A DNA stretch of 64,000 bases from Glycine soja (Eukaryota; Streptophyta; Magnoliopsida; Fabales; Fabaceae), in NCBI RefSeq assembly GCF_004193775.1, contig NC_041011.1:10257656-10321655 (forward strand). Reading direction: 5' to 3'. Both the position numbers and the translations under genes were made by a program. This document shows positions 35,670-46,904 of the stretch, one piece after another. The first letter of the stretch is position 1, and every line of letters begins with the position of its first letter. Below the pieces are notes generated by a model. The model saw only the letters and a program-made list of their open reading frames with translations, searched no databases and was not told the origin of the DNA.

Positions 35670-38160
35670 TAGATATAAATCATTTACTTGTACTTGTGTC
35701 TCAGGAAGTGACTGTCCTACAATGCCATTTTGTCCACTCTGGTCCAATATAACAAATTTCAGAGAATTATAATGTTTCGATTTTTCATCAAAAGAAACTT
35801 TCCGCTGAAAGCTATTTATTAGTAATCTATGACTAAGTCCAAACACACGGGGTGAAACCATTTCCCTAATTGGGTTCAGTAATGTCCTTTGTGTCAAGGG
35901 TTGATGGGAGAACACTTTCAGGTGCAACTACCCTGATTCCCTCTAAATTATTCCTCTCAATTTGACAAAATCCATTACTCTACTAAGAATTGCCAATGGC
36001 CTTTTCAGATATACAAGCTTGGTCATCATTATGGTCTGAAGTTAAGAATCTAGAACTTGGTTCCTTTAGAATCTACTTAGCAACATCTTCTGATGATCCC
36101 TATTCCTTTTTATAACCATTGCTCTTTTGCATTGAGTTATGATGAGAACCACCATTTGTTTCACTTTTAGTGCTCAAAGACCCTTGACTTAAAGAAGTTG
36201 ACTTGTTAAAGTCAGAAGGTTTTGATGGCTCAAGTCCTAATAGTCCACCATTAGTCCAGAACCTAATGAAATGATTAGCCAAAGACTCTCTAGAAGTCTC
36301 TTCAGATTTGTAGATATTTTTGTTGTTCTTATCTACTTCATCATTTGGTAAATTAGAGTTATTGGAACTAGAAAATGATATATTAGTCTCAATTGGTGCT
36401 GACATTGTATCATTAACAATAGAAGAACCAATGTAGGTATCAGTGCATACTGAGTTATCCAAAACAAAATTTTCACTTGTGCAAGGAACCTACTCACAGG
36501 AAAGAGTCTTTGAGGGATAAGAATCAACTATATTCTTGGCTATCCCTTTGCTAACAGAAATATCTAATGGTCTCACAGATGCCAAATTAGATGCATATGG
36601 CTCTAATGTTAGAGCAGGAGTTTCTTGCAATGAGTTGGGCAAATTTCCAAACATTTCTTTGTTTAAGGAAACATTATTTGTGGTCATTTCTTCACTATAA
36701 GGAGCATTTGATGAATTCACGGGTCCCAAATTTGATGTATGCGGCTCTATTGTGAGAGGAGGAATTTCTTGCATTGAGTCGGGCAAATACCTAAATGTTT
36801 CTTTGTTTAAGCAAGCAATGTCTCTAGTCATTTCTTCACCATAAGGGACATCTGATGGATGCCCAGGTCCCAAATTAGATGCATGTGGCTCTGATGTGAT
36901 AGGAGAAATTTCTTGCAACGAGTCAGGCAAATTCCCAAACATTTATTTATTGAAGCAAATGGTGTCTCTAGTCATTTCTTCACTATAAGGAACATCTGAT
37001 GGACTTACAGGTCCCAAATTAGATGCATGTGGCTTTGATGTTAGAGGAGGAATAGCTTGCAGTGAGTCAAACAAATCCCTAAATGGTTCTTTGTTTAAGG
37101 AAGCATTGTCTCTGGTCATATTTTCTCTATCAAGATCATGAGATGGACTAACATATCCCAAATTAGATGCATTAGACTTTGATACAAGATCAAGAACATG
37201 ATTTTCTTGCAGTGAGTCGGCTAAATTCCCTTTTTCTTCATTTAAGGGAACAACATAATCAGTTTTGGAAACGACATCAGATAAATTATTGTCCAATAAA
37301 TTGGGAAGAGCTTCAATAACTCCATTTTCAATTGTTCCACAAGTGACACATGAAGATAACTGTTGCACCTCTCGTTTTGTTATATAATCAATATCATTTT
37401 CAGATTTTGATTCAATGGTGTTGAGAGTATCCACGTAATTATCAGGTTCACTATCAATATCATCAGTTTGAACCCTATTGAAGATTGATTTCTGGTTGTT
37501 TTCTTCATTAAATAGGATATGATTGTAGTCAATGTTGGTTATGGTAACAACCTCATTTACATGCATGCCTAAGTCATGCTTATCCACAAGCTTCTCAGGA
37601 GTTTTATCCATATCACATGTTTGACTCTTAAATTCCATTATTTCTTCCTTTTCATCCCAAGTACCACCAGATGAGCTAATGAATCATGTGAAATACTACC
37701 ATCTATATGATGAGATACTGATGACAGAGTATCAGTTTTCTATTTAAATTTTGTAGAGGATGGTGCTTTATAATTTGGCTCATCATATTGTATGGAATTA
37801 CTTGGATGGAAAACACATTTAATGTAGCTAGCACCATATTTTGAATCAAAAGAATTTTAATAATGTGGCAGATCTAATTTCATTGTCATATCTATGGTGG
37901 AGGCTGTTTGTGAGGAAGAAATTTGCCCATTGATAGCAAAAGAAATGGATTGCATTCTGGGTAGTCAATACAATATGTTAAGTGTTGATTTTGAATGAAC
38001 AACAAGTATATCAAGATTAAATAGACATATACAGATGCAATACCTGCCACTAGTGTCATGCCTCTGTTCACCCCTTAAAATGTCTCCATTCTTTCACGAC
38101 CTTTTCTTCTGTCCAACATTTTTTGTGTAAGCATCAAGAAATTGTTTGCAAAAAAAAAAA
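35670..38160 (-). pseudogene. SCAR (WAVE complex) gene fragment, middle and C-terminal exons
   Basis: SCAR proteins activate ARP2/3 actin nucleation within the WAVE complex. From right to left the blocks are QKKRS and KNGDILRGEQRHDTSG (38100-38044, donor GTATT at 38043), STIDMTMKLDLPHYYNSFDS, then DNYVDTLNTIESKSENDIDY and TKREVQQLSS (37440-37360). Next come four or five copies of a unit of about 51 residues (SLQEIPPLTSEPHASNLGPV-like, 37200-36490), FWTNGGLLGLEPSKPSDF (about 36260-36200), and FGLSHRLLINSFQRKVSFDE (35870-35775). Stops split the large exon, for example at 36943 and 36488, so it is dead. The C-terminal basic/WH2-acidic region that contacts actin and ARP2/3 is not present. It sits inside a CACTA element and so was captured rather than inherited in place. 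The family assignment rests on remembered SCAR blocks and is fairly sure. Confidence 0.8.
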
Positions 38161-38950
38161 AATCAATGCATGCATATGATAGGAAAGGAATTGGGTTAAA
38201 AATAATCTTCCCCTTGAAATGATCACTATTGTACCTTACTTTTATGAGATTTCCTTGTTTTTTCAGTTTTTTTCAGAGTAAGATTCGTCTGTATCTATAG
38301 ATACTATTTGAAACAAGGTTGGATCTAAATATCTCCTAAAACAAGATTCTGGGCCACCAGTATCGAATTTGATGGACACATGGAATGTTTCATTAACGAG
38401 TAAAAGACACTTGATTTAAGCAGGACTAGTTGATTGTATTCAACTCTTTAAAAACCATAGAGAAATGGCAAATTGGACAGGTACAAGATCCAGGGATACC
38501 AATCCAAATTTGAACTAGATTGTATTTTTTTTTTATCATCTAGATCTTGGAAATTAATATAAGCAGTAGTACCTAACTAATCTTGAAGTCTCAAACAGAA
38601 AGATAAACACTATAGAAGCAAAGCTTCATGATGAATCAAGATTGATTCAAAGATGTTTTGATGATAACAAAGATGATGACAAAGGTGATGACAAAAAGCT
38701 CAAAGGTCAATCAAAGAATGAGTTCAAGATGTTCAAGATAGAATCAAAAACACTTCAAGATTCAAGAGGAAAGTTGAATTCAAGAATCAAGATTCAAGGA
38801 TTAAGCTTCCAAGAATCAAGATCAAGATTCAAGACTCAAGATTCAAGAATCAAGAGAAGAGTTAATCAAGATAAGTATGAAAAGGTTTTTTCAAAAAATG
38901 AGTAGCACATGGATTTTTCTCAAAACATGTTTACCAAAGAGTTTTTACTC

Positions 38951-39195
38951 TCTGGTAATCGATTACCAGATTATTGTAATCGATTATCAGTAGCAAAATG
39001 GATTTGAAAAAGTTTTCAACTGAATTTACAACGTTCCAATTGATTTCAAAAAGTTGTAATCGATTGCAATGTTATGGTAATCGATTACCAGTGCCTTTGA
39101 ACGTTGAAATTCAAATTCAAATGTGAAGAGTCACATCCTTTCACATAAAAGCTTTGTGTAATCGATTACACTGATTTGGTAATCGATTACTAGTG
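38951..39195. repeat. cluster of TAATCGATTA palindromes
   Basis: Six copies of TAATCGATT occur in about 240 bases. Two are extended perfect palindromes with different flanks: TCTGGTAATCGATTACCAGA at 38951-38970 and GTGTAATCGATTACAC at 39156-39171. Confidence 0.9.
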
Positions 39196-39516
39196 ATTGT
39201 TTCTGAATAAATCAAAAGATGTAACTCTTCAAATGGTTTTTGACTTTTTCAAATTGGTTTTAAGTTTTTCTAAAGGTCATAACTCTTCTAAATGATTCTC
39301 TTGACCAGACATGAAGAGTCTATAAAAGCAAGACTTTGTTTTGCATTTTCAATCAATCTTTTCTAACAATCCAATCAATTCATTGCAATCCTTTACAAGC
39401 CTTGAATCTCTTTGAACTTCTTCTTCTTCTTTGTGCCAAAAGCTTTCCAAAGTTTTTTGGTTTTCTAAACCTTGAAAACTTGTGCTATTCATTCTTTTCA
39501 TCTCTTCTCCCTTTGC

Positions 39517-39781
39517 CAAAAAGAATTCGCCAAGGACTAACCGCCTGAATTCTTTTTGTGTCTCTCTTCTCCCTTTTCCAAAAGAATGAAGGACTAACCA
39601 CCTGAATTCTTTTGTGTCTCCCTTCTCCCTTGTCAAAGAATTCAAAACGACACAATCTGAGAATTCTTTTGATTCTTCCCTTTCCCTCATACAAAAGTGT
39701 TCAAAGGACTAACCGCCTGAGAATTCTTTTGTATCCCTATTCACAAAGTATCAAAGGTTTAGCCGCCTGAGATCTTTGTCT
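39517..39781. repeat. stem-loop array A, five units around a GGACTAACCGCCTGA-type loop
   Basis: Stems are 39517-39528/39547-39558 (12 bp), 39579-39587/39606-39614 (9 bp), 39635-39643/39663-39671 (9 bp), 39691-39699/39728-39736 (9 bp) and 39745-39750/39776-39781 (6 bp). The loop keeps GGACTAACCGCCTGA or close variants in four of five. The stem sequences differ. Confidence 0.8.
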
Positions 39782-39785
39782 TAAC

Positions 39786-39939
39786 ACATTGGAGGGTACA
39801 TCCTTTGTGGTACAAGTAGAGGGTACATCTACTTGGGTTGTTGACTGAGAACAAGAGAGGGTACATCTCTTGTGGATCAGTTCTAGTGGAGGGTACATCC
39901 ACTAGGTTCAAAGAGAACAAGGGAGGGTACATCCCTTGT
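39786..39939. repeat. stem-loop array B, five units with the constant loop GGGTACA
   Basis: The loop GGGTACA is identical in all five. Stems are ACATTGGA/TCCTTTGT (39786-39808, 6 of 8 paired), CAAGTAGA/TCTACTTG (39813-39835), ACAAGAGA/TCTCTTGT (39851-39873), CTAGTGGA/TCCACTAG (39883-39905) and ACAAGGGA/TCCCTTGT (39917-39939). The last four are perfect 8-bp stems. A separate 9-bp hairpin, CTTGTAAAA/TTTTACAAG, follows at 39949-39970. Confidence 0.9.
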
Positions 39940-40263
39940 GGATCTTTGCTTGTAAAAGGATTTTTACAAGGTTGAAAGAAATCTCAAGGACCGCAGATCG
40001 CTTGGGGACTGGATGTAGGCACGGGTTGTTGCCGAACTAGTATAAAAACTCTTGTGTGTTTGTCTGCTTCTTCCCTACTCTTTTACTTTCCGCTGTGCAT
40101 TTTAATTTCCGTTTTTACTTTTGGTTAAGTTTCTCTTCTACTCCTTATTCTCTTAACAACGTAAGTAAAAGCCTTAGAAGAGTAAATTTTTAATTAGTAA
40201 AGGCTTATGAATAATTAATTCAACCCCCCCTTCTTAATTATTCTGAGGTCACTTGATCCAACA

Positions 40264-40413
40264 AACACAAGGAAGGGAATTTAACATACTTATCAAGTAA
40301 GTGAACACATGGAGGGTCATGACATTCTTCATATGAATCCATAATAAAGTGAGGCAAGTCATTGTAAATGAAATGATTTTGAGTAGCTTTCATGTGTGGA
40401 TGCCATTCATAAC
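40264..40413 (-). pseudogene. SCAR homology domain exon, captured and cut
   Basis: Reading left from a good acceptor (TTTCAG, next base 40413), the exon encodes GYEWHPHMKATQNHFIYNDL and then PHFIMDSYEECHDPPCVHLL. This is the conserved part of the N-terminal SCAR homology domain that joins SCAR to its WAVE-complex partners. Its end is cut by the solo LTR at 40263. Earlier SHD exons were not found to the right, so capture was partial. Confidence 0.8.
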
Positions 40414-40435
40414 CTGAAAGGAAAATGCTTTTCAT

Positions 40436-41535
40436 TAAGGACTCCTATAATCTTTTAACATTGAAAGTTTGAAACCATGATCATTAAATAATGTTGTATT
40501 GCAAAATTTGAAGTAAAATATATAGATATACGCTATCTAAAAAGTGCATAAATCTTGCTTAATGCCACTTGACTGCAATCAAGTTAAAAATAATCTAAGA
40601 TAAACATATTATGAGTTTGTTTTTCAGTGTCTTTCACACATCAGCTTCCATGCCAAACAAATCACAATGCACACACAATATTTGATATATAAGCTTCATC
40701 ATATTTATAGTAATTCATGACCATATTCAACAGTGATCAACCCCTATTTCATCACAATACCTTGACTCATTGAACATATTGAAGACATGAATACTGAACC
40801 AACCATAGTATTTCCAATTTCCTTAAAGTTTTAGAGGTCTACTAACAACTTAATAGCTTGCATGCTGACAAAGATCTATCTATATATTAACTATGGAACA
40901 CCCAAAGACAAATGAAATTTCTCAGACCGATTTCCCTTTGATAAATGCAAAAGAGTGAGCAAAAGCGGATTAATGTGAATATCATGAACAATATAAAGAA
41001 ATAGAAAGAAAATACATTGAAAACACAACCTAACTTCAATATGATTCAACTGCTTGATCAACACAATACTAGACAAACAAATGAGAGCCATTCACATTAC
41101 TTCATTGATGTTTAGTGGGCCAATTAATGTTTAGTGACGATTGCTATATCAAGATTCTACTCAAAGAAATAAGTTTAAGAAGTTTGTGATATAATCAAAT
41201 ATTTAACATGGGAATAAATATCTCAAAAGCTACTCTATTTGATTCACTCGAGACATAAATATGTTTATATCAAAACTTGTAAAACAGTAATGATTTGCAT
41301 TCTTTGACATTACTCAGGATACATTAATTTAAAACATAACACTTTCTTGGTACAAATTTTATTTTAAGATATATTTTGGTAGGGCACATGTTCAAATCAC
41401 ATAAATAACCCCCTGACCCCATTAGGCCACCATTTATATAATTTGGGAGAAATTCTATTTGCGGTTTTCAAAATTCCCTTCAAATAAAATTTGGTAAAGA
41501 TACACCCTCATTAAGCAAAATAAAATAAGGGTCTA
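40436..41535. other. CACTA interior, no gene recognised
   Basis: AT-rich sequence. It may include the intron upstream of the captured SCAR exon. No transposase motif was seen. Confidence 0.4.
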
Positions 41536-41725
41536 CTTGGGTAAGCTTCTCTATAAGTACTTCTAGGTGAAGAAAGAAAAGAAATGAGCTATCCATTAGC
41601 TAATTTGTAGATGTCCTCTCATCTTTTAGAGAAGTTATATGAGAGAGCTTCTACGAATTAGCTAATGGAGAACTCATTTCCTTTTTTTCTTCTCCTAGAA
41701 GTACTTCTAGAAAAGCTTACCCAAG
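41536..41725. mobile_element. fold-back MITE of about 190 bp
   Basis: The left arm begins CTTGGGTAAGCTTCTCTATA and the right arm, reversed, CTTGGGTAAGCTTTTCTAGA. The arms keep pairing for about 75 bases and, less well, almost to the centre. There is no coding capacity. The target duplication is unclear, so the superfamily (hAT or other) is open. Confidence 0.85.
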
Positions 41726-42696
41726 CATGGAGTAAATGTCACAATTATCAGTAACTGAGTAATAATAATTACCCTAGATAATGGTGCATATACCAAACAC
41801 ATAAGCAGAGAGCATAATAGAATGGAGATACACAATGGGCAATGGAGAGATTAAATTGAAACCAACACAAGAAATCATTATTTATTTTAACATTAAAATA
41901 TTTCATGATTTATTTTAAGAATGTGCAATCTTAATACGAGATATTTCCAAAACAACAAACACACACCATACGTAAGGCTTCACATCTAGCAAAACTAACA
42001 ATAATTACTAGATATCTAAGCACTACTTTTCACAGAAGAGCAACTTGTCCAAATGGAGTCTAGCATGTATTAGGTTTTGAAGAAAGAACACACAAGATCC
42101 CACATCCATTCTTCTCTATCAAAATCAAAATATATAATCAAATTGATTGGAGTTCCAACTTTGCCAACAAGCTCTACAAATACAACAACAAAGCCCTACA
42201 AATACAAGAACTTGAAACTTTAATTCTTACACAACCATAGCCTGATTTCACTGAAACTAAAGATATAGGCTTTTTAATTGTAACTTAGATCAAAATAAGT
42301 AAGGAGTAAAGCAGAGGGGAGGAAGGTGGCCTATCAAAATATTAACAACGACACTATGAGCTAATGCGTCAAATTATATAATACAATATCCAACAGTTGA
42401 TCTACTACACAGAGTGAATCCTAATTCCTTAATAATAAATAAATTAATTAATAATAAAACACACGCGATCAACCAATTCTCAAATTCAGAAAATCGACAG
42501 TGCCATATCAAATTGAAACGCATTAATTGGATTATCAATCACGAAAATTAAATCTAGTGCAATAGGTCGGTGATTCATCTATACGAAAATCACGATAATG
42601 ACAAAATTGAAATTGAAATTGCAGCAAAATTTTTAGAAGGATTACAACAGACCAGTGAAGAAGAGTGTAAGGAGTGAGTAGTGGCAAGTAACTGAC

Positions 42697-42760
42697 CTGG
42701 TCAGTGATCTTATCGAGCTCTTTGATGAGATAAATACAATTCTCTGTGTCCTGCCACAAC
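42697..42760 (-). pseudogene. exon-like segment of unknown gene in the CACTA element
   Basis: A 64-base segment has a good acceptor (TCCTCTTTAG) and donor (CAG then GTCAGT). After one leading base it is open and reads LWQDTENCIYLIKELDKITD plus one more residue. It is probably another captured exon. The source gene was not recognised. Confidence 0.45.
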
Positions 42761-43191
42761 CTAAAGAGGAAAACGGAGAATGATTAAAAAAAGAGTGAGA
42801 ATAACTTGTGTTGAGTTTCTTATGAACTTTTTAAAAATAATTATTTTAATTAATATGTATTTGTTTTGTGGGATTTTACCTACACTATATATTTGTAGGT
42901 AGAAACCTTTTAAACTTTATCTACACCAATGGACTATAGGTGCAAGTTTTATAGGATTTTACCAACACCAAGTAATCGTAGGTATACGTTTTTTGAAATT
43001 TTACCAACACTGAGCATTTGTAAGTAGAAGTTATTTTGAGTTTTACCTACACCAAATAATAGTAGGTACGAATCTTTGAATTTTACCTATGACAAACAAT
43101 TGTAGGTATAAGTATTTTTTTACTTTTATCTACAGTAATTTATGTTTGTAGGCAAAAACCTCCGTAGACATATATCATTTTTCTGGTAGTG

Positions 43192-43194
43192 TTA
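43192..43194. repeat. 3-bp target site duplication (right), TTA
   Basis: Right copy of the CACTA target duplication at 35315-35317. Confidence 0.7.
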
Positions 43195-43439
43195 CTTTTT
43201 TAATTTATGTGATAGTTGTTGGTTTTAAATCAAACAAGTCAACAATAATGTTTTTTTATTTACCAATTTTATATTTAACACTGATTTCAGTAAAAACAAA
43301 AAACAAAAATTTATAGTTCTTCGTTAAATTTTTTGTGCTAAGAACATTAAAATATGGGTTTATGGCTAGTTTATTGACCAAATGAATACATATTTATTGT
43401 TTAGAATATAACTAGTGTTGTAATCTATGCTTTGGGGTA

Positions 43440-44470
43440 CATACTCGTAGTTCATTTTCTAGTCGAGTCAATAAAAAGGATTCATCCCCTTTTTGTTTTG
43501 GTTCACTCAAATGTTTAGGATTCGTCTCGTGTTGTTACCCAACTAGTTTTAAATATTTTTTCACTTTATTGATGATTTTTGCGTTATACAAGGCCGATTA
43601 ATGAAAAACAGGTCTAAATTATTTTTCATCTTTGAAAAAAATTATAATGAAATAAAAACTCAATTTGATATACTTATCCATTGTTTCCATAGTGATAATG
43701 CAAAAAATATATCTCATCAATTTCAGCAGTTTATGGCATCCAAAGGCATCATTCATCAAATATCTTGTGCCTACACTCCTCAGCAAAATTGTGTTGTTGA
43801 GCGCAAGAATAGGCACCTTATTGAAACAACCTAGACTTTTCTCCTCCATGTCAATGTTTCCTTGGGTTTTTAGGGTGACGTTGTGTTCACAACTTGCTAC
43901 CTCATTAATTGAATGTCATCTTTTGTCCTAAATGATGAAGTTCCCCACTTTGTCCTATATCCCAAGTCACCTCTTCACATATTTCCTCCTCGAGTTTTTG
44001 GCTTTACCTGCTTTACTCATATTTTGAGCCCTAAGGCTGACAAACTATCAACAAAGTCTCTCAAATGTATCTTCTTGGGCTATCATCACTTCCAATAAAA
44101 GATATCATTATTTTTCTCATACTCTTCAATAGTATTTCATTTTTGTTGATGTCTCATTCTTTGTGTATGTTCCTTATTTTGATTCTACTCACTCTCATGT
44201 TGATATGTGGTACCCTAGTACTCCTGATAACACTGTTACTCATCCTCTTCATATTAATTCTTAGAATGAATTAGTTGCCCATCAAGATGATCCACCCAGA
44301 AAACCACCGACTGCACAACCCTTTCAAGTCTATCATCAACAACAACAACCAAACGACCATTCCTTCGCCATCCCTTGCGATTACTCATGATGAAATAATA
44401 GAGTCCATGCTAGATTCTTCCCCAATGCCATCTCCTATACTAAATTTGGACCTATCTTCTAACCTTAATT
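43440..44470 (+). pseudogene. Ty1-copia integrase fragment
   Basis: Blocks in order across shifting frames are FVLVHSNV, SSRVVTQL, EKNYNEIKTQFDILIHCFHS, QFQQFMASKGIIHQISCAYT, PQQNCVVERKNRHLIE, PHFVLYPKSPLHIFPPRVFG and LKCIFLGYHHFQ. These cover the integrase core (with HSDNAK in place of the usual RSDNAKE) up to the linker before reverse transcriptase. Stops and shifts are frequent. No LTRs, gag or reverse transcriptase lie beside it. It is a relic unrelated to the larger copia copies in the window. Confidence 0.85.
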
Positions 44471-46188
44471 GACCAATTTCTCAGAGAAAAGGTATTTGTA
44501 AACTTAGTTTTTCAGCACAACGAATATAAAAGACACAAAAATAAGGACACAATTTTTTTTTATGTTGATTTGTCTTTACCATTGAGAATACGTTTGATTC
44601 TTGGCTAATCCACCAAGTTCTACTATAACCGATAAGAGTTACAAGTATTCTTTTCCAAGCCACTTTTGCCTCAACCCAAAGTAGTTTTACACTAGCCTCT
44701 TCAAGCTACAAGTTTGTTTAAGGATAAATGCACAGACACACAAACTTAATCGTCCTACAAACAGATACAAGGTTAAGCTCAAAGTCTAAACTTAAGATAT
44801 ACAAATGTTTTGAGAGTTAGGATTCTAAGAAAGGTTTACAAGGATTTTGAAATAGTTTAGAATGCTTGATTGCACTTGAGTTCCTCTAACTTGAGCTCTT
44901 CAAATCTTCAACTATTTTTAGGCTTCCACAGAAGACAATCATTGTGACAGTAACAAACTTTCTTAGTAAACATTTCCATTGGAGCATTAAATGAAACATT
45001 TAATGTATGTGGCCAACTTATCTAACTGATTTGATAAAGCATGTCTTTTTATCTTGTATTTTTTGCAATTCTATATCTTGTGTAATTAGAAATATTGTAA
45101 GGACAAAAATCACAAAAAAAAAAAGTTGGTTGAATTGTGATTTATAAAATATTTCGCAAAACCTAAACTAAAGTATCATCTAATGTAAAGGGTTTCAAAA
45201 GAAGCTTAGAAGAAATCTCAAACGATAGATTTCACAAAATCTTTTCTAAATCTTTTAAAATATTATTCTACTTTTTCACGTGAGATAAGGTTTTTTATAA
45301 CATCAGTTTGATAATTTTTAATGATTTTAAAAAATTGATCTGTATTTTTATAGTTTGAAAATTATTTTTAATCCTGTATTTTGTAATTAAAATAATTTTA
45401 AAAAATCAAAATCAAAATTCATACAAAATATGAAATAAGCAATGATTTACGAAATATCTAACGTATGCTGGAAAACATCGGCGACAGAAAAAATCTGAAA
45501 AATAAATAACAAGGATAACATTTTTTCCCCGCAAAAAAGCACTTTATAGTCAGATGTAGTTTCAATATTTTAAATAATAACATTCTCACATTTAAAAATA
45601 AAATAAAAATTAGAGAATCTCGTATCTTTTCGTAGTTATTTATCCAAATAGTTTTACTTTAGAATATATAAAATAATCTTATAGCTATTTTTATACTACC
45701 CTCTAATCATATATACATGCATATCTAAGTATATTTATTAATTTTAATAATAATCTTAAAAATCACTTATCATAATTTTTATAAATTAATAGTACAGGAT
45801 TTTTACATTAGTAATATATAATATTAGATTAAAATATAAAAAACACAAACTAACGGTAAAATATGTATGAAAATAAAATCTGACCTATTTATCAATACCA
45901 AACAAAACGAGAAAGCGAAACCTTTAAAAGTAACGCGTGCGACGGTAGTCATGTACCAAAGCAAAAGCGTGTATATGGGCCCAAAGAAATTAAGGAAAGT
46001 ACATAAACCACAATCACACATGGCAAAATAAATAAATAAAAATTCAAATTCTAATAAGTTGGCGTTCTCTTGACTTTTAGAATAAGATAGCAAGACAAAT
46101 CATGGTTTTGGTACTTCAATGTATGAATGGGTAATAATTTAATTTTTGAAAAAAAAAATTTTTTTTTTCGTTTTTAAATTTTTAAAAT
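44471..46188. other. intergenic, no gene seen
   Basis: AT-rich. Short open frames have no recognisable content. Confidence 0.4.
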
Positions 46189-46505
46189 GTTTAAATATAT
46201 TTTTGGCCTTTATAAGTTAGTATTTTTTTTCATTTTTGTTCTTTATAAGTTTATTTTTTTAAGTTGATATTTTTTTAATTTTGATTTCTGTAAGTGTTTT
46301 TGTTCATTTTTAATTATTGTAAATTTGTGTCTTTTTTCTTTTAGTCCATTTAAAATTTTATTTTTTTCATTTATAATTCTCATAAGTTTACACTTACATA
46401 AACTAAAATTGAAAACAAATGTAAAATTATAGGAACTAAAAATAAATAAAATATCTTAAAGGAATCAAAATTGAAGAATCAGAAAGTAAAAATATATTTA
46501 AGTCT
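46189..46505. mobile_element. MITE-like fold-back repeat
   Basis: The left end GTTTAAATATATTTTTGG and the reversed right end ACTTAAATATATTTTTACTT are similar. The interior holds repeated CTTTATAAGTT-type words on the left and complementary AGGAACTAAAA words on the right, so most of it could fold back. It is typical of abundant short legume elements. Confidence 0.5.
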
Positions 46506-46537
46506 TTTTTAAAATTGAGATAATTACGTCTAAAAAA

Positions 46538-46745
46538 ATGAAACAAGACATATAAGCTATACAAATATCTAGCATCAATATAATCACGTTCTACCACGGA
46601 GGAGTCACTACAAAAAAATGGTGCATAACATCAATATGATCTTATTACTTTTGAAAAATTATTGCACATTGTGGTAGTTCTAACCGCTAAAACCATTGTT
46701 CTAAATGAAACAAGACATATAAGCTACACAAATATCTAGCAAAAA
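46538..46745. repeat. 39-bp direct repeat pair
   Basis: ATGAAACAAGACATATAAGC and the following bases to ATCTAGCA occur at about 46538 and again at about 46705, with one difference. Between them is CACTACAAAAAAATGG at 46605, which resembles a transposon end but has no partner. Confidence 0.7.
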
Positions 46746-46904
46746 CATGATTTCTCTTACAAACCTCTATCATAATTATTTGAAATGTCACCTGCGAATC
46801 CCACAATCATGACAATGAAATTGTTGACAACCACAATGACTTTTAAAAGCTTCTCCCATGATGTTTCTCAAAGGTACTTGTAGCTTTTAAGTAGCATCCT
46901 AATG

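Larger units (their letters stand above)
38611..40263. mobile_element. solo LTR, SIRE-like Ty1-copia, inside the CACTA element
   Basis: The insert is flanked by AACAC (38606-38610) and AACAC (40264-40268). It ends ACTTGATCCAACA after a C-run, as SIRE-type LTRs do, but begins TATAGAAG instead of TG, so the start has mutated or is off by a few bases. It separates the SCAR SHD exon from the rest of the captured gene. It holds six copies of TAATCGATT (38950-39190) and two arrays of stem-loops (39517-39939). There is no coding sequence. SIRE membership is an inference from the end sequence and internal motifs. Confidence 0.7.
35318..43191. mobile_element. CACTA transposon carrying SCAR gene exons (Pack-CACTA)
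   Basis: The left end starts CACTACAAGAAAAATAACAT and the right end, reversed, CACTACCAGAAAAATGATAT. The two agree for most of the first 33 bases, including TACGGA. The 3-bp duplication TTA fits CACTA elements. Subterminal zones (35430-35690 and 42870-43150) hold many short TACCTACA / GTAGGTA repeats in both orientations, the usual transposase-binding arrangement. Inside are several exons of a SCAR gene on the minus strand but no CACTA transposase. A solo LTR (38611-40263) and a MITE (41536-41725) inserted later. Total length is 7874 bases, of which about 6.0 kb is the original element. Confidence 0.85.

Noticed and set aside
46605..46620. CACTACAAAAAAATGG as a CACTA terminus
   Set aside because: No partner end or subterminal repeats found nearby.
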